Assembly: GCA_905250025.1 (NCBI GenBank)
Contig: CAJNOJ010000002.1
Span: 372,001 to 436,000, forward strand
Origin: Adineta ricciae
Lineage: Eukaryota; Rotifera; Eurotatoria; Adinetida; Adinetidae
Direction: 5' to 3'
DNA length: 64,000 nt
The notes below the pieces were generated by a model that made no database searches, was not told the DNA's origin, and saw nothing but the letters and a program-made list of their open reading frames with translations. Shown piece by piece: positions 23,901 to 33,753 of this stretch. A program made the translations under genes and the position numbers. The first letter of the stretch is position 1. Every line of letters begins with the position of its first letter.

Positions 23901-24471
23901 ATGTTCATACAACATCATTTTCTGTTTGTCTTCTCAATTCTCAATTCTTGTATCCACGCAGCTATTCATGATGAAGAATATCTAAGCCAACAAGGACCGT
24001 TTGGTTTGATACATTTCGAAAAAAACGATACGTATATAGATTGGGTACGTATACCCGAAGAGAATTATAAACAATGGATCTATGCGTTGAAGTTTTGGCG
24101 CACGGTAAGCGAAATTCTCTACATAAAAGCACGCTTGTCACTCTCCTTAGTGTTCAATTGCAATCGGTCTGTTATCATTCGTTTTCGCTGCTCTGGTTCT
24201 TGCCTATGTTATTCATGGTTTTCGTACAAATTCCGCTGGTCCGTTCAGTTGTTTGGGCGAAGACGTCTCGAATGAGAAATTAGATTTATCACCCGGAAAT
24301 ATCCCGGCTAATCTTCAACAATTAGCATTACAACATCAATTAAGACTAGCACAACAGCAAGAACAAGATGCACAACGACAAAAATATGAAGCCGAACGAC
24401 GTCTATCAGCAATGTATCGAAATCCAACCTCGTCAGCGCTGCTAACCGCTCAAACACCGATAAAAACTTAA
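23901..24471 (+). CDS. Single-pass membrane protein, copy 2 of a tandem pair
   Basis: Exons 23901-24104 and 24151-24471 (phase 0, 46-base intron) give 174 aa. Signal peptide MFIQHHFLFVFSILNSC, ectodomain of about 45 residues, KFWRTCSIAIGL leading into the transmembrane helix (FVFAALVLAYVI), then HGFRTNSAGPFSCLGED. The cytoplasmic tail differs from copy 1: it is a Gln/Glu/Arg-rich helix (ALQHQLRLAQQQEQDAQRQK) likely to form a coiled coil. Shared with copy 1: intron at the same residue (after W-R-x), the FVF TM start, H-x-F-R-T and GPFS-x-C. No known family recognised. Confidence 0.78.
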
Positions 24472-24568
24472 TTCAAGTAATTCTATCGAGAAGTTTTTCA
24501 CTAGTTTTGTTTTCATGTTACGACATTGGAATAAAAAATAATATAAGGAAATAAAAGAGAGAAAACCG

Positions 24569-26621
24569 TTAAAATTTCTTTGCAACTTCGTTCATCTTGT
24601 CAAGAACAATATGAGCGTGTCGATCAGCGAATATCAATGCCGGACGGAAACGAACGGTCACATCACCACAGGTTCCCATTTGTATACCTAAAAATGCGAA
24701 TCGAACAGAAATCTTTCAACGAGAGACTCCACTTACCAGCATTGCGCATTTGACCAATGAATTTATCACGTGTCGATGCATCAGGCATATCGAATGCGCA
24801 GAATGTTCCACGGCCGCGAACATTCTGAATTAATTTCGAGTGTTTTCTACTAATATCTTCGAGACCTTTCAAAAGTATGTCGCCAGTTTTTCGTGTATTT
24901 TCAACTAAATTTTCTGCTTTGACCGTTTTCAATGTAGCGTCTACAACCAATAATTTTGCCGGTTCACCCATCCAGGTATTGAATATACGATAAGGCTACA
25001 AAACAAGAATAACTTGTGACTTGTTGTTCATTTGTTTTTCTTTCAAAATGTACCTGTTTTGGTTGAAAATCTGCTTTGGCAAAGTAACCACCTGTTTGAA
25101 ATTTTTTCGAGAATGCCACCACATCGGGTGGCTCAGGTAAATTGAAATGTTCGTATGCCCAGAATTTTCCTGTTGCACCAAGACCTGTTTGAACTTCATC
25201 AATTAATAGCCCTGCTCCATTCTATGGTGAAAAGTAAACATTCTACATTGTCATCTATGCATTTTATCTCATACAGCTTTTGTTATTTTTTGCAGTCTTT
25301 GAAAGAATGCCGGACTACCGTGATAGTCTCCGCCTTCACTTTGAATTGGTTCCACAATAACACCCGCAACTGGGCTGTTTTTGGATTTGTATTCGTGAAA
25401 CAGTTCTTCAATCTAATTCACAAGTTTCTATCTATTGTGTTTCGACAGCAATCGAGAATATACATACGCGTGCTAAACATCTCCCATCTTCTTTCTTATT
25501 TTCACGTTCATGTTCTTGTAAAGGATATTTATATCTTGGAAAGGGCGCGATGGGCCAATCAAAACTTGGAATGTCGAGTTTATGTATGGGCTTCGAATGC
25601 GTGCATGAAAGTGCTCCTTAAAAAGAGAAACCAATGTAGTTGGTAGAGACATCGAAGGAAACGTTTCTTACCGAATGTTCTTCCGTGGAAAGCTCCTTCG
25701 AACGACATTATACTAACTTGGGGACAGCCCGGTGCTTTGTTAATCATCGATGATGTTAATTCTTCATCTGTAAATGGTTTGCCACCACGCTGTTTGGTGG
25801 CATACCAGATACAAATCGCTTTCAATGCGTTTTCATTTGAACATGAACCGCACATCATTGGTTGAACATATTCTAATCCCTTAGGTGCAATCTATAAAAG
25901 CAAAGCATAGTGTTTTTTTTAATGAGTTATGAATCGAGAATTACTGGTAGAAGTGTTTGATCTATCTGTTTGATAAATTGCGGTGTAGGATGAACACCAA
26001 GTGCCGGCCGATTAACAAGTTGACTCTACAGACAACAGAATTACATTGATTGTAATGCGAAGAAAAACTAAGTCATACAAGATTTTTCGGATCTTGAAAA
26101 ACTTTTTGAATAGCTGGATGATTGTAACCTGAATGGAAAAAATTCTATTATATGAATTTTATTTCAATTGATCATCATTATTACCTAACGGCAAAGAAGC
26201 AATTTGCCCGTAAACATCCAACATAACGTTGCCATCAATATCAACAGCGTAATTACCAACGGATTTATCAACATCAAGAACAAAAATAGTGCTCAAAGCG
26301 TTCTATAGTAATAAATCAAATTAATAGATCTTCAAGATAATTGTTTATCTAATCAGCATACTTGTGTCTTCTCAAGTTCATGCGTGAATTGCTGTGACCT
26401 TGGACCCTAGAAAAACAAAAGTTAATCTTGACAAAATCGCAAAAAATATCTTACGGGAATTGTCGTTTTCATCGTTGGTCCCGATGGTTCTTGACTAAGT
26501 ACGCTGTTTGCTAAAACCATCATTCCATTAGTTCTGATTTCGCTTTCTAAGTGAACTCACCTCGACATGGTGTTCGCGCATGAAAAAGATTTCGAAGGGC
26601 AAAAAGACGTGTTGCTTTCAT
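24569..26621 (-). CDS. ABAT: 4-aminobutyrate aminotransferase, mitochondrial
   Basis: PLP enzyme that converts GABA and 2-oxoglutarate to succinate semialdehyde and glutamate. About nine exons with short introns. The leader [13 protein letters not shown] is a plausible mitochondrial presequence. Landmarks in order: [59 protein letters not shown], the PLP aspartate region [16 protein letters not shown], the PLP lysine in [26 protein letters not shown], and the end [20 protein letters not shown] with stop at 24569. These match eukaryotic GABA-T over its whole length. It clears the transmitter GABA and feeds the GABA shunt. Confidence 0.92.
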
Positions 26622-27016
26622 ATCTGCAATGTCGACAAACGAAATCCAAGCGGTGCTAACAAGTAATAAAACACGCAGACATCTATTCTCTCAGCTTATA
26701 GAACATTAACGCACATACACACACACACCCATCCACTAGTATACAAAAAACCAACAATCATCGTATGACGGTGATATGTCGGTTTATCCATTTGTTATTG
26801 TTATTGTCGTATATCTAATCATTTTATTATATCAATGCAAATATTGGTCATAGAGATAACAAAAGAAAAAATACACGGAGTTATCTATCAAAACTGCGAA
26901 TCAGAATATATATATAAAAGAAAAAGAAAACGCATCGTCGAGGTGCCAAAATCCAGAACAGATTTTCCGAACGACATCTATCGAACAGTACATGATTGGT
27001 GTTTGTACTCAACGAT
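26622..27016. other. Intergenic, 0.4 kb
   Basis: Upstream of ABAT and 3' flank of the EF-hand gene. A short (AC)n run near 26711-26728; no gene. Confidence 0.6.
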
Positions 27017-28273
27017 TCACACTCTCGTTGGATCGTTCTTCTTTAGATTGCAAGGTTTTTCTTCATTTCGATTTGATTTGACATTAGTTTCATATTGTTT
27101 CACAAGTGATGGAGCCAAAAAACTGGTAAGTTCTTTATCTTTTAACATATTCATAAATTCCTGTTTGGAGATTTTATCATCATCATTCAAGTCTAAGATA
27201 GCCATAATCCGATAGGCGACATAAGCCACGCTGTGTTTTTCTCGATCAATGTTATTTAAAATGAAAAGTGCATGAACAATCTGATCGATTTCATGATAAG
27301 TAATAAATCCGTCTCCATCACGATCGTAAGCATTGTAGAGCCAGTCGAGTTTTTCTCGAGCTGTACTTGCATTACTGTGAATGTAAATAGCGAGAAGATA
27401 TTCATCGAATTGAATGAAACCATCGTGAAAGAGACTGTCGAAAGCGCGAAATAAGAATTCACAATAGGTTTCCGCAGAGTTCGATCGTAGTAGTTTTCGA
27501 TAGAAAGTAACAAACTCACTTTTAGATAATCGATCATCATAACAGCGCGATTGAAAGACTTCGTAATAGTGTAAAATTTGCTCACGAGTGAACTTAGTTC
27601 GTTTCAATAGATATCCAAGTCGTTCGCACGTAAGTTCGTTGCTTTTCGTCTGAAATTTCGGTAGATGATCATCTTTCGCTTTGGAATTCCATTGGGCATT
27701 GTTGAACATAGGTGTAATTAATTCAAATAGATCTGTACACTGTTTACATAGTTCAGTAAATTCCTTACAGTTCAAATATTCATCAGAGTCAGCATCAAAT
27801 CGATCGAAGAATGAATTTAATTCATTCAATCGAGATTTTGTCAAGATTTTTCCGTGGGTATTGTATGCGAAAGCACATAGATGCAGGAATTCGTGTCTAT
27901 CGATATGATGATCGTGATTTGTATCGTAGAGAAAAAAAATCCATCGGAATTTCTCGTCGATATCTGTTTCTGGCATACTGACTGCTTTGAAGAATAAGAT
28001 TTCTTTGAAATTTAAAAGACCATTCTTATCTGTATCGATGTGATGATATATCCGTTCCAGTAATGGTCCAGAATTGCGTAAATGTTCTAATTCACGAGAA
28101 TAGAGTTGACAAAATTGATCAAAATTAACTTGACCGCGTGGATAATACGTAAGAAAACGAATATGAAAATCATTGATCTGTTTTCGTGTGAAACGAGTAT
28201 GAAGGACGATATACGACAGTTCCCGTTCATCCAATTCTGGTCGTTCGTTACGAGCTGGATGTAGATTTCCCAT
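27017..28273 (-). CDS. EF-hand protein made of two neuronal-calcium-sensor units
   Basis: Single exon. The ATG at 28273 is preferred over 28303 because it gives MGNLHPARNE..., with Gly2 and a family-like start (compare MGN/MGK of recoverin and NCS-1), so N-myristoylation is possible. Length 418 aa, twice a normal NCS protein. Unit 1 (about 20-200): HTRFTRKQINDFHIRFL, a degenerate EF1 (YPRGQVNFDQFCQLY), then canonical loops DTDKNGLLNFKE, DTNHDHHIDRHE, DADSDEYLNCKE. Unit 2 (about 215-400): RTKFTREQILHYYEVF, degenerate EF1, a weak EF2 (FHDGFIQFDE), then DRDGDGFITYHE and DLNDDDKISKQE. Each unit keeps the NCS order with an inactive first hand. Five calcium-competent loops are predicted. A fused double NCS is unusual; target unknown. 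Confidence 0.82.
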   Translation of the reverse strand: MGNLHPARNERPELDERELSYIVLHTRFTRKQINDFHIRFLTYYPRGQVNFDQFCQLYSRELEHLRNSGPLLERIYHHIDTDKNGLLNFKEILFFKAVSMPETDIDEKFRWIFFLYDTNHDHHIDRHEFLHLCAFAYNTHGKILTKSRLNELNSFFDRFDADSDEYLNCKEFTELCKQCTDLFELITPMFNNAQWNSKAKDDHLPKFQTKSNELTCERLGYLLKRTKFTREQILHYYEVFQSRCYDDRLSKSEFVTFYRKLLRSNSAETYCEFLFRAFDSLFHDGFIQFDEYLLAIYIHSNASTAREKLDWLYNAYDRDGDGFITYHEIDQIVHALFILNNIDREKHSVAYVAYRIMAILDLNDDDKISKQEFMNMLKDKELTSFLAPSLVKQYETNVKSNRNEEKPCNLKKNDPTRV

Positions 28274-29144
28274 GATCTCTCTATCGACACGATTAACCAT
28301 CATGCTGTCGACAGCATTCGTTATTTATACTCTGTTGATTAGTAATATCAAGGAAATGTATGGAAGCGGAGATAATCTGAGTGGCTTTTCTTAGGAATAT
28401 CAGTCATGGAATATGTGGGCGGCTGAGTCATATAACTTAACGTGTTTTCCTTGTGACTTCTTGTTGATACAACACGCGTTGTTTTTCTTCGTTTAGATCA
28501 ATGTAAATGATGTTAGCTTTGAAAACATTATTAACGACATCATCTAATTTGCAAACATATACACATGTACAATCAATAATGACACGATGTTTTCGTTTTC
28601 TTTTTGCGTTAGCTTGGAAAGCTGCTATTATGTAAGATTGAAATTCCCGTGTTTAGTAATGACAAATCCCATGTCTTTCTCGTTTTAGTTTTCCATATCT
28701 ATTCTCATTTGGAACATTAGCTGCTGGTCTACAGATCCGTGTGGATATTGATATCAACTAAATCGACGTTCTTTTCGAAAAGCGAAACAAGTGTTTCATA
28801 GTATTCGTCGATGTATTTTGTTTATTTTCATTGAATCATTGTTCCGATGACAATAATAAGACACAATCAATCAAATATTTCTATATATTGCTATTGTGGT
28901 TATTCGTTTCTTTTGGATAAATTGCGCGTTAATAAGTTACTGTCGTCATCATCTTTATCCTGACAATGTTCTCCCTACGTTGTTTTACCAAAGTATTCGT
29001 GTCAAACAGATGATTCATAGATGTCCTCTAACGAAGCGTGTTACTTCATGATTTATTTTTACTTCAAATTGTGACTTCATTGAAAGGAAGTAATACAATC
29101 GCAGAAAAAAAGAAAAAAACTTTTTTGTATAACCCTACATTGAT
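28274..29144. other. Intergenic, 0.87 kb
   Basis: No gene recognised. Upstream of the EF-hand gene and 3' flank of the ceramide kinase; A-rich tract near 29101-29120. Confidence 0.6.
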
Positions 29145-31213
29145 TTATAAGATATTTGTCGAAGATTTGCGAATAGGGTTATTTTGTCCGACATTATCGA
29201 ATTGTATGCCCGATGCGAAAAGATTCAGTGCTTGACGATGAATACGAATCTTAATTTCAGCGCCAGATATAAGCTCGCCATCACACGCCCAATTGCCGCG
29301 GCGTATTTGATCGGTATGCAATGGATGAATGAGAACTTCACTAACACGATAGCGTTCAACATTAGGTAAATCTTCGATGGATCGACCATCATTTGCGACT
29401 TGCCAGAGAAAACGAAGAAAACCTGTTTGCCAAGAGCGTTTCACAAGAATTAAATCAAATGTTCCATCACCTAAAATGAATTTTATGCATTCCAACAGAC
29501 ATATTATGTTTACATACCTAAATGTACAAAAGGAGACATTCCAAATTTGCTTTTAGCACATCGTCCAGGCATATTAAGACAATTGATTGTTGTGTATCTT
29601 CCTTGACGTTTAATTTGTAAAGATGATCGAACTTTACCACTGTCATGTTTATCTGCTAGAGCACATATCTCGCAATTTCTGCTACAGAATGCCAATGCTG
29701 GTGCAATTAAGTTGTGAATGACTTGATTGTTCTGATTTCCCGTTGATTTACTTGCATTGACTAATTCAGTTGGATGTGTTCCATGATCCTCATGTTTAGT
29801 GTTATTCGTCGATGATGATGATGATGACGGCGTCGTTCCTTCTCGGCTCATCTGTGATGAGTCATGCGGAGACAGTGTAATTGTTAATTCTGTATGATAA
29901 GATCTATTAAGAACAAACTGGCAAAATCCAGATAAGTCATATCTTAATGGGCCTAAATAACGCCATTTATCTGACTGATTAATAATATCACCGAAAAATC
30001 CGTAGGCTAACATTGTTGCCAGAAAACGTACAAATCCTTTTTCGTTATGAACCTTAAAACTGACCATAAGACAAAATTCATCAGGAACAGATCAATTAAC
30101 TTACCGTTGCGATATCAATTAGTAAAGATTCGCCCACGATAATCTGTAGTGCACTAGTCACAGGATCATTCAAACCAGTTGTACCATACACAACAGCATC
30201 CGTTGAACCAGCTGGTATAACACCAATTCGTAAATTGGGTCGTTTTATATTAACTTCTCGATCGTCAATATCTAGATTGGCTTCAAGAGATGTTTTCAAA
30301 AGCAGACCATGGCATAATTCAGCGAACATTCCATCACCGCCCACACAAATGAGACCGTCATAAGCACTCAAATCTTCGTTTAAAATATGATCTCGTGCAT
30401 GATTCGCTCGTTGTGTATGAATTGTATCCACAGTGATATTCCCTTCTTTGAATATCGGTAAGATTTTTTTCTCATATACAGCAGGTGCTCGTCCTACATA
30501 AGTCCTCATTCAATCTCTGCCATAGAGTGGCTTCTCTTACCTTTTCCGCCAAAAGGATTAACGAACGCTAATAAATGGCGTGGCCGTTGTTTCAATGTTG
30601 ATAAGCATAGATTTAAATTAACGCATACTTCATTAGCCACATCTTCTGATTCTACTTCGAATTCTAATCTTTTGATACTCCATCGAATCGAATTCGATAC
30701 ATCGATATAACTTAGTTTCACCGCAAATTTATACTCTGCATGACCTTCTGTCTCTGTACTTTTTTGACCGAGAAACAGTCGACTTAAACTGTATGATCGA
30801 GGCAATACTGGAGTCGATGGTACAACAACAACTTCAGAAGTTGATTTATTCAATGTTGCGTGACTTCCTTCTGCTGAAGGTTCGGTTATTGGTACTGGTT
30901 CGAAAGTGGTGAGAGCATCAGTGCTAATATAAACATTACGTTTTCTTTTCCTTATTGATTTTATATGTTGAACGTGCAGCAAATTGTTAAGGTGAATTAC
31001 TTTGGGAATATTCGTATTCTTTCTTTTACTTACTGATTCCAATTTGATTTTTGTTAGCGACGGATCGATATTGTCAATGGCAATGTCAGGCGATGCAAAT
31101 TCGCTTGTCGCTTGAACTTCTGTCGAATCAGATTGTGCACCATCCACATAGATGTACATATGATGATGTTCATTTTTAATATAACATACTGTTGAGTATA
31201 GAACAGACGGCAT
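29145..31213 (-). CDS. CERK: Ceramide kinase
   Basis: Phosphorylates ceramide to ceramide-1-phosphate. Exons 31213-30541, 30493-30105, 30052-29518 and 29470-29145 join in frame to about 640 aa (human CERK is about 540; the excess is low-complexity sequence). The upstream extension to 31249 has no ATG. N-terminal PH-like region with YIKNEHHHMYIYVDG, then HLLAFVNPFGGKGRAPAVYE (split by an intron after GGKG), nucleotide-binding ICVGGDGMFAELCHGLL, IGVIPAGSTDAVVYGTTG, ATVHNEKGFVRFLATMLAYG, GDIINQSDKWRYLGPLRYD, the CERK-type cysteine-rich C..NCEICAL segment, the lobe HLGDGTFDLILVKR, and the end GNWACDGEL...IRIHRQALNLFASG. All catalytic motifs are present. It shares about 0.6 kb of upstream sequence with the divergent FHA-kinase gene. 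Confidence 0.92.
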
Positions 31214-31828
31214 TTCTTCACGTAAAATATCGTATGACGTATCCCTCAAGTGAACTGATCGGTTTTTATTGGTCTACGACTGACAAAAAACATGCTACAT
31301 ACCTGTATGAAACTATACATGAGAAAAATAAGTAAACTATATTTAGGAATATAAGAGAATCGCGCAATATTCTGCCTTTTTTTCTCTCCACATATTACTG
31401 ACGACCCGTTTTCGTGCGAGAGAATAGTACGAAGAGAAATATGCGAAATATATATGCATGTCGTTCTTGTCCTCTACTTCTGTACTTTTACTACACACCT
31501 GTCAATTGATATCGCTTTGACGCACGAATTCGTCATCATATTTACAAACAAATGGCTGTAATACACACAGTACATTTAATGCTGACTTTTCCTAATGAAG
31601 AACTGAAAAGTATGAGTGCGAGAGATCGATTTGATAAAATGTTTATTTAAATAATCATTAATCACACACTTAACACATAGACGCTGACACGAGGAAGAAG
31701 AGAACGAAAAAATTGAAGAATGGCGATGTCAATTTCTAGCGACAACAGTGGTCAGTTGGTCGACGAGCATTCGCATTGTTTGTCTTTCTTTCTCTGTTTG
31801 AACATTGAATTCGTTGATTATTCTCTCG
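31214..31828. other. Divergent intergenic region
   Basis: Lies between two diverging genes (CERK and the FHA-kinase), so both promoters should be here. No clear TATA or known motif could be assigned. Confidence 0.6.
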
Positions 31829-33279
31829 ATGATTTCATCTTCCGCAATACCATGGGGTTATTTAGAACCGGCTAATCCAATCTATCCCCGTCAGATCTTA
31901 ACAAAGTCTTCTTACATCGTCGGACGTCATCCATATGATTGTGATATTACTTTGGATTCCACTGAACTTCGACAACATGAATATTTTATTCATTTGAGTT
32001 CCAAACATTGCATCATCCAATGTACAAACAATGGTCAAACGGTCATTTTTCATGATACAAGTAGAAATGGTTGTTATATCGATGGGGAACTTGTTAATCA
32101 AACGAAAATATCGTTGGAAAAGCACGAACATGTGATGTTAGTCAACAGGCTATTTACAATAGCATCATTTTCGTCCATGTGTCTGTATTTTAGATCATTG
32201 GCTGTCAAGGAAAATCAAGTCTATCGTTTCATTCGTCTATCGGGTGTATTCAATGCCGTTGAACTTGACGAACGTTACTTAAAAGCGAATCTACTCGGCT
32301 CCGGCTCATTTGCAAACGTGTACAAAGCGATCTCATCTGTAACGCAAGTCCGCCGTGCGATTAAAATTATCAATAAAGATCAATGTGAAAAACAAATTGG
32401 TTCAGGATTTTCCAAATATCTCTATCGAGAAGTGTAAATTGACAGCTAATCAAGAAAACGAAAGAAATCATGACTTTTTTCTTCGTTTTCAAGGTCAATT
32501 CATGGAAGTGTTGATCATCCGTGTATACTTCGTCGTTTTGAGGTTTTTCATGAGAGATCAAATCTGTTTGTTGAAATGGAATATGCTGGCGGTGGTTCAT
32601 TATTCGATCGAATGCACAAAACGTACTTAATGACCGAAGAAGAATGTAAATTTATCTTTTATCAAATAGCTTGCGCACTCGCTTATCTTCATCGACTTAA
32701 AATCGTAAATTGAAAACGAAATTTCCATCTCAATATGTTATCCTTTTGATTTCTTTTCTAGGTTCATCGAGATATCAAACCAGCCAACGTTCTCCTAATG
32801 TCCAATGAAAGAGAAACAATTGCAAAGCTGAGTGATTTCGGTGTGGCAAAACATGTCTATGCATCGTCAAGATATTTGAACACCACCATTGCTGGTACTC
32901 AGCAATTCATGGCACCAGAAGTGTTATTACAAACCGGACATTCAACAAACGCTGATGTACGATATTCCCATTTGCGACTCTGTTGAGTCTAAGCAGAATT
33001 ATTCAATGAAGTTTGTTTTAGGTATGGTCATTCGGTATGACTTTGCTCAATGCTTATGTGGGTGACACTGTCTTTCGCTTACGAGGTATTCGCGCGTTGA
33101 ACTCAATATCTTATTCAAAACGAGAACTGAAGGAAATTCTTGTGAAAACATTAGAGACAAATTCATTTGCTCGACCGGATATGACTCAATTGTTTCGTTA
33201 TCCGTGGTTTCGCGATCAGACATGCTTTGAACGAGTTCAAAAACTTATCTATGAACAAACAGGTCAATATTTGAGATAA
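31829..33279 (+). CDS. FHA-domain Ser/Thr kinase, CHK2-like
   Basis: Exons 31829-32433, 32494-32704, 32762-32956 and 33022-33279 join in frame to about 422 aa. FHA domain at about 10-130: AIPWGYLEP, VGRHPYDCDI, SSKHCII, NGCYIDG, as in CHK2/Rad53 phosphothreonine readers. Kinase domain: G-loop LLGSGSFANVYK, lysine AIKIINK, VEMEYAGGGSLFDRM, catalytic HRDIKPANVLL, DFGVAK, activation-segment end MAPEV, DVWSFGMTLL, and a final PDMTQLFRYPWFRD. The first intron uses GT|GTAAAT and restores REVSIHG...DHPCILRRF. The C-lobe between DVWSFG and the final helix is about 20-25 residues shorter than usual and lacks the normal GxxPF insert. In animals CHK2 acts in the DNA double-strand-break checkpoint; whether this shortened kinase does is unknown. 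The start at 31829 is the first ATG. Confidence 0.83.
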
Positions 33280-33753
33280 CTTTGAGATTTATTTTTTATG
33301 ATTGTGTCTATGAAAATGAGAATGCTCTTTTACCGCTGATAAGAAAAGATAACTGGTTTTGTCTATTTTTCTTTCGTTTACACAGTGTGATGTCAACGAT
33401 AGTTTTGTATGGAAATTGTGCATTTTCTTTGCGAAAATAAATCAAAGATTTAGTCAACACTATGTCAATATTAATCGAGGAATGAAAGTCAATGGAATTG
33501 CGCAGAACGACTCCCACAGTTTACATTACTCCATATCGATCTAATAAATTTTGTAGATTCTTACACAGACTGTGCTTTTGATTTATTTTTAAATCGAGTT
33601 CGTAAATACAAATTGATGAAAGTAATTGAGGGTATACTAGAATTATTCTGTATTCGACAACAGTATATCTTGAATACGTGTAAAATATATTAATGATGCA
33701 TGTATGCATTATGTCTTTAAGCACCTAAGAAGAATTAAATCGTAGAGAAAAGC
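33280..33753. other. Convergent 3' intergenic region
   Basis: Between convergent genes; no coding signal. Contains candidate polyadenylation words (AATAAA near 33436). Confidence 0.5.

Noticed and set aside
28274..28303. EF-hand protein start at 28303
   Set aside because: Open and ATG-initiated, but the downstream ATG at 28273 gives the Met-Gly-Asn start typical of the family. Not excluded.
31213..31249. Ceramide kinase start at 31249
   Set aside because: The codon there is TTG, not ATG; the first in-frame ATG is at 31213.
32370..32630. Frames reading through 32434-32493 as exon of the kinase
   Set aside because: They break the kinase motif order; splicing 32433 to 32494 restores it.
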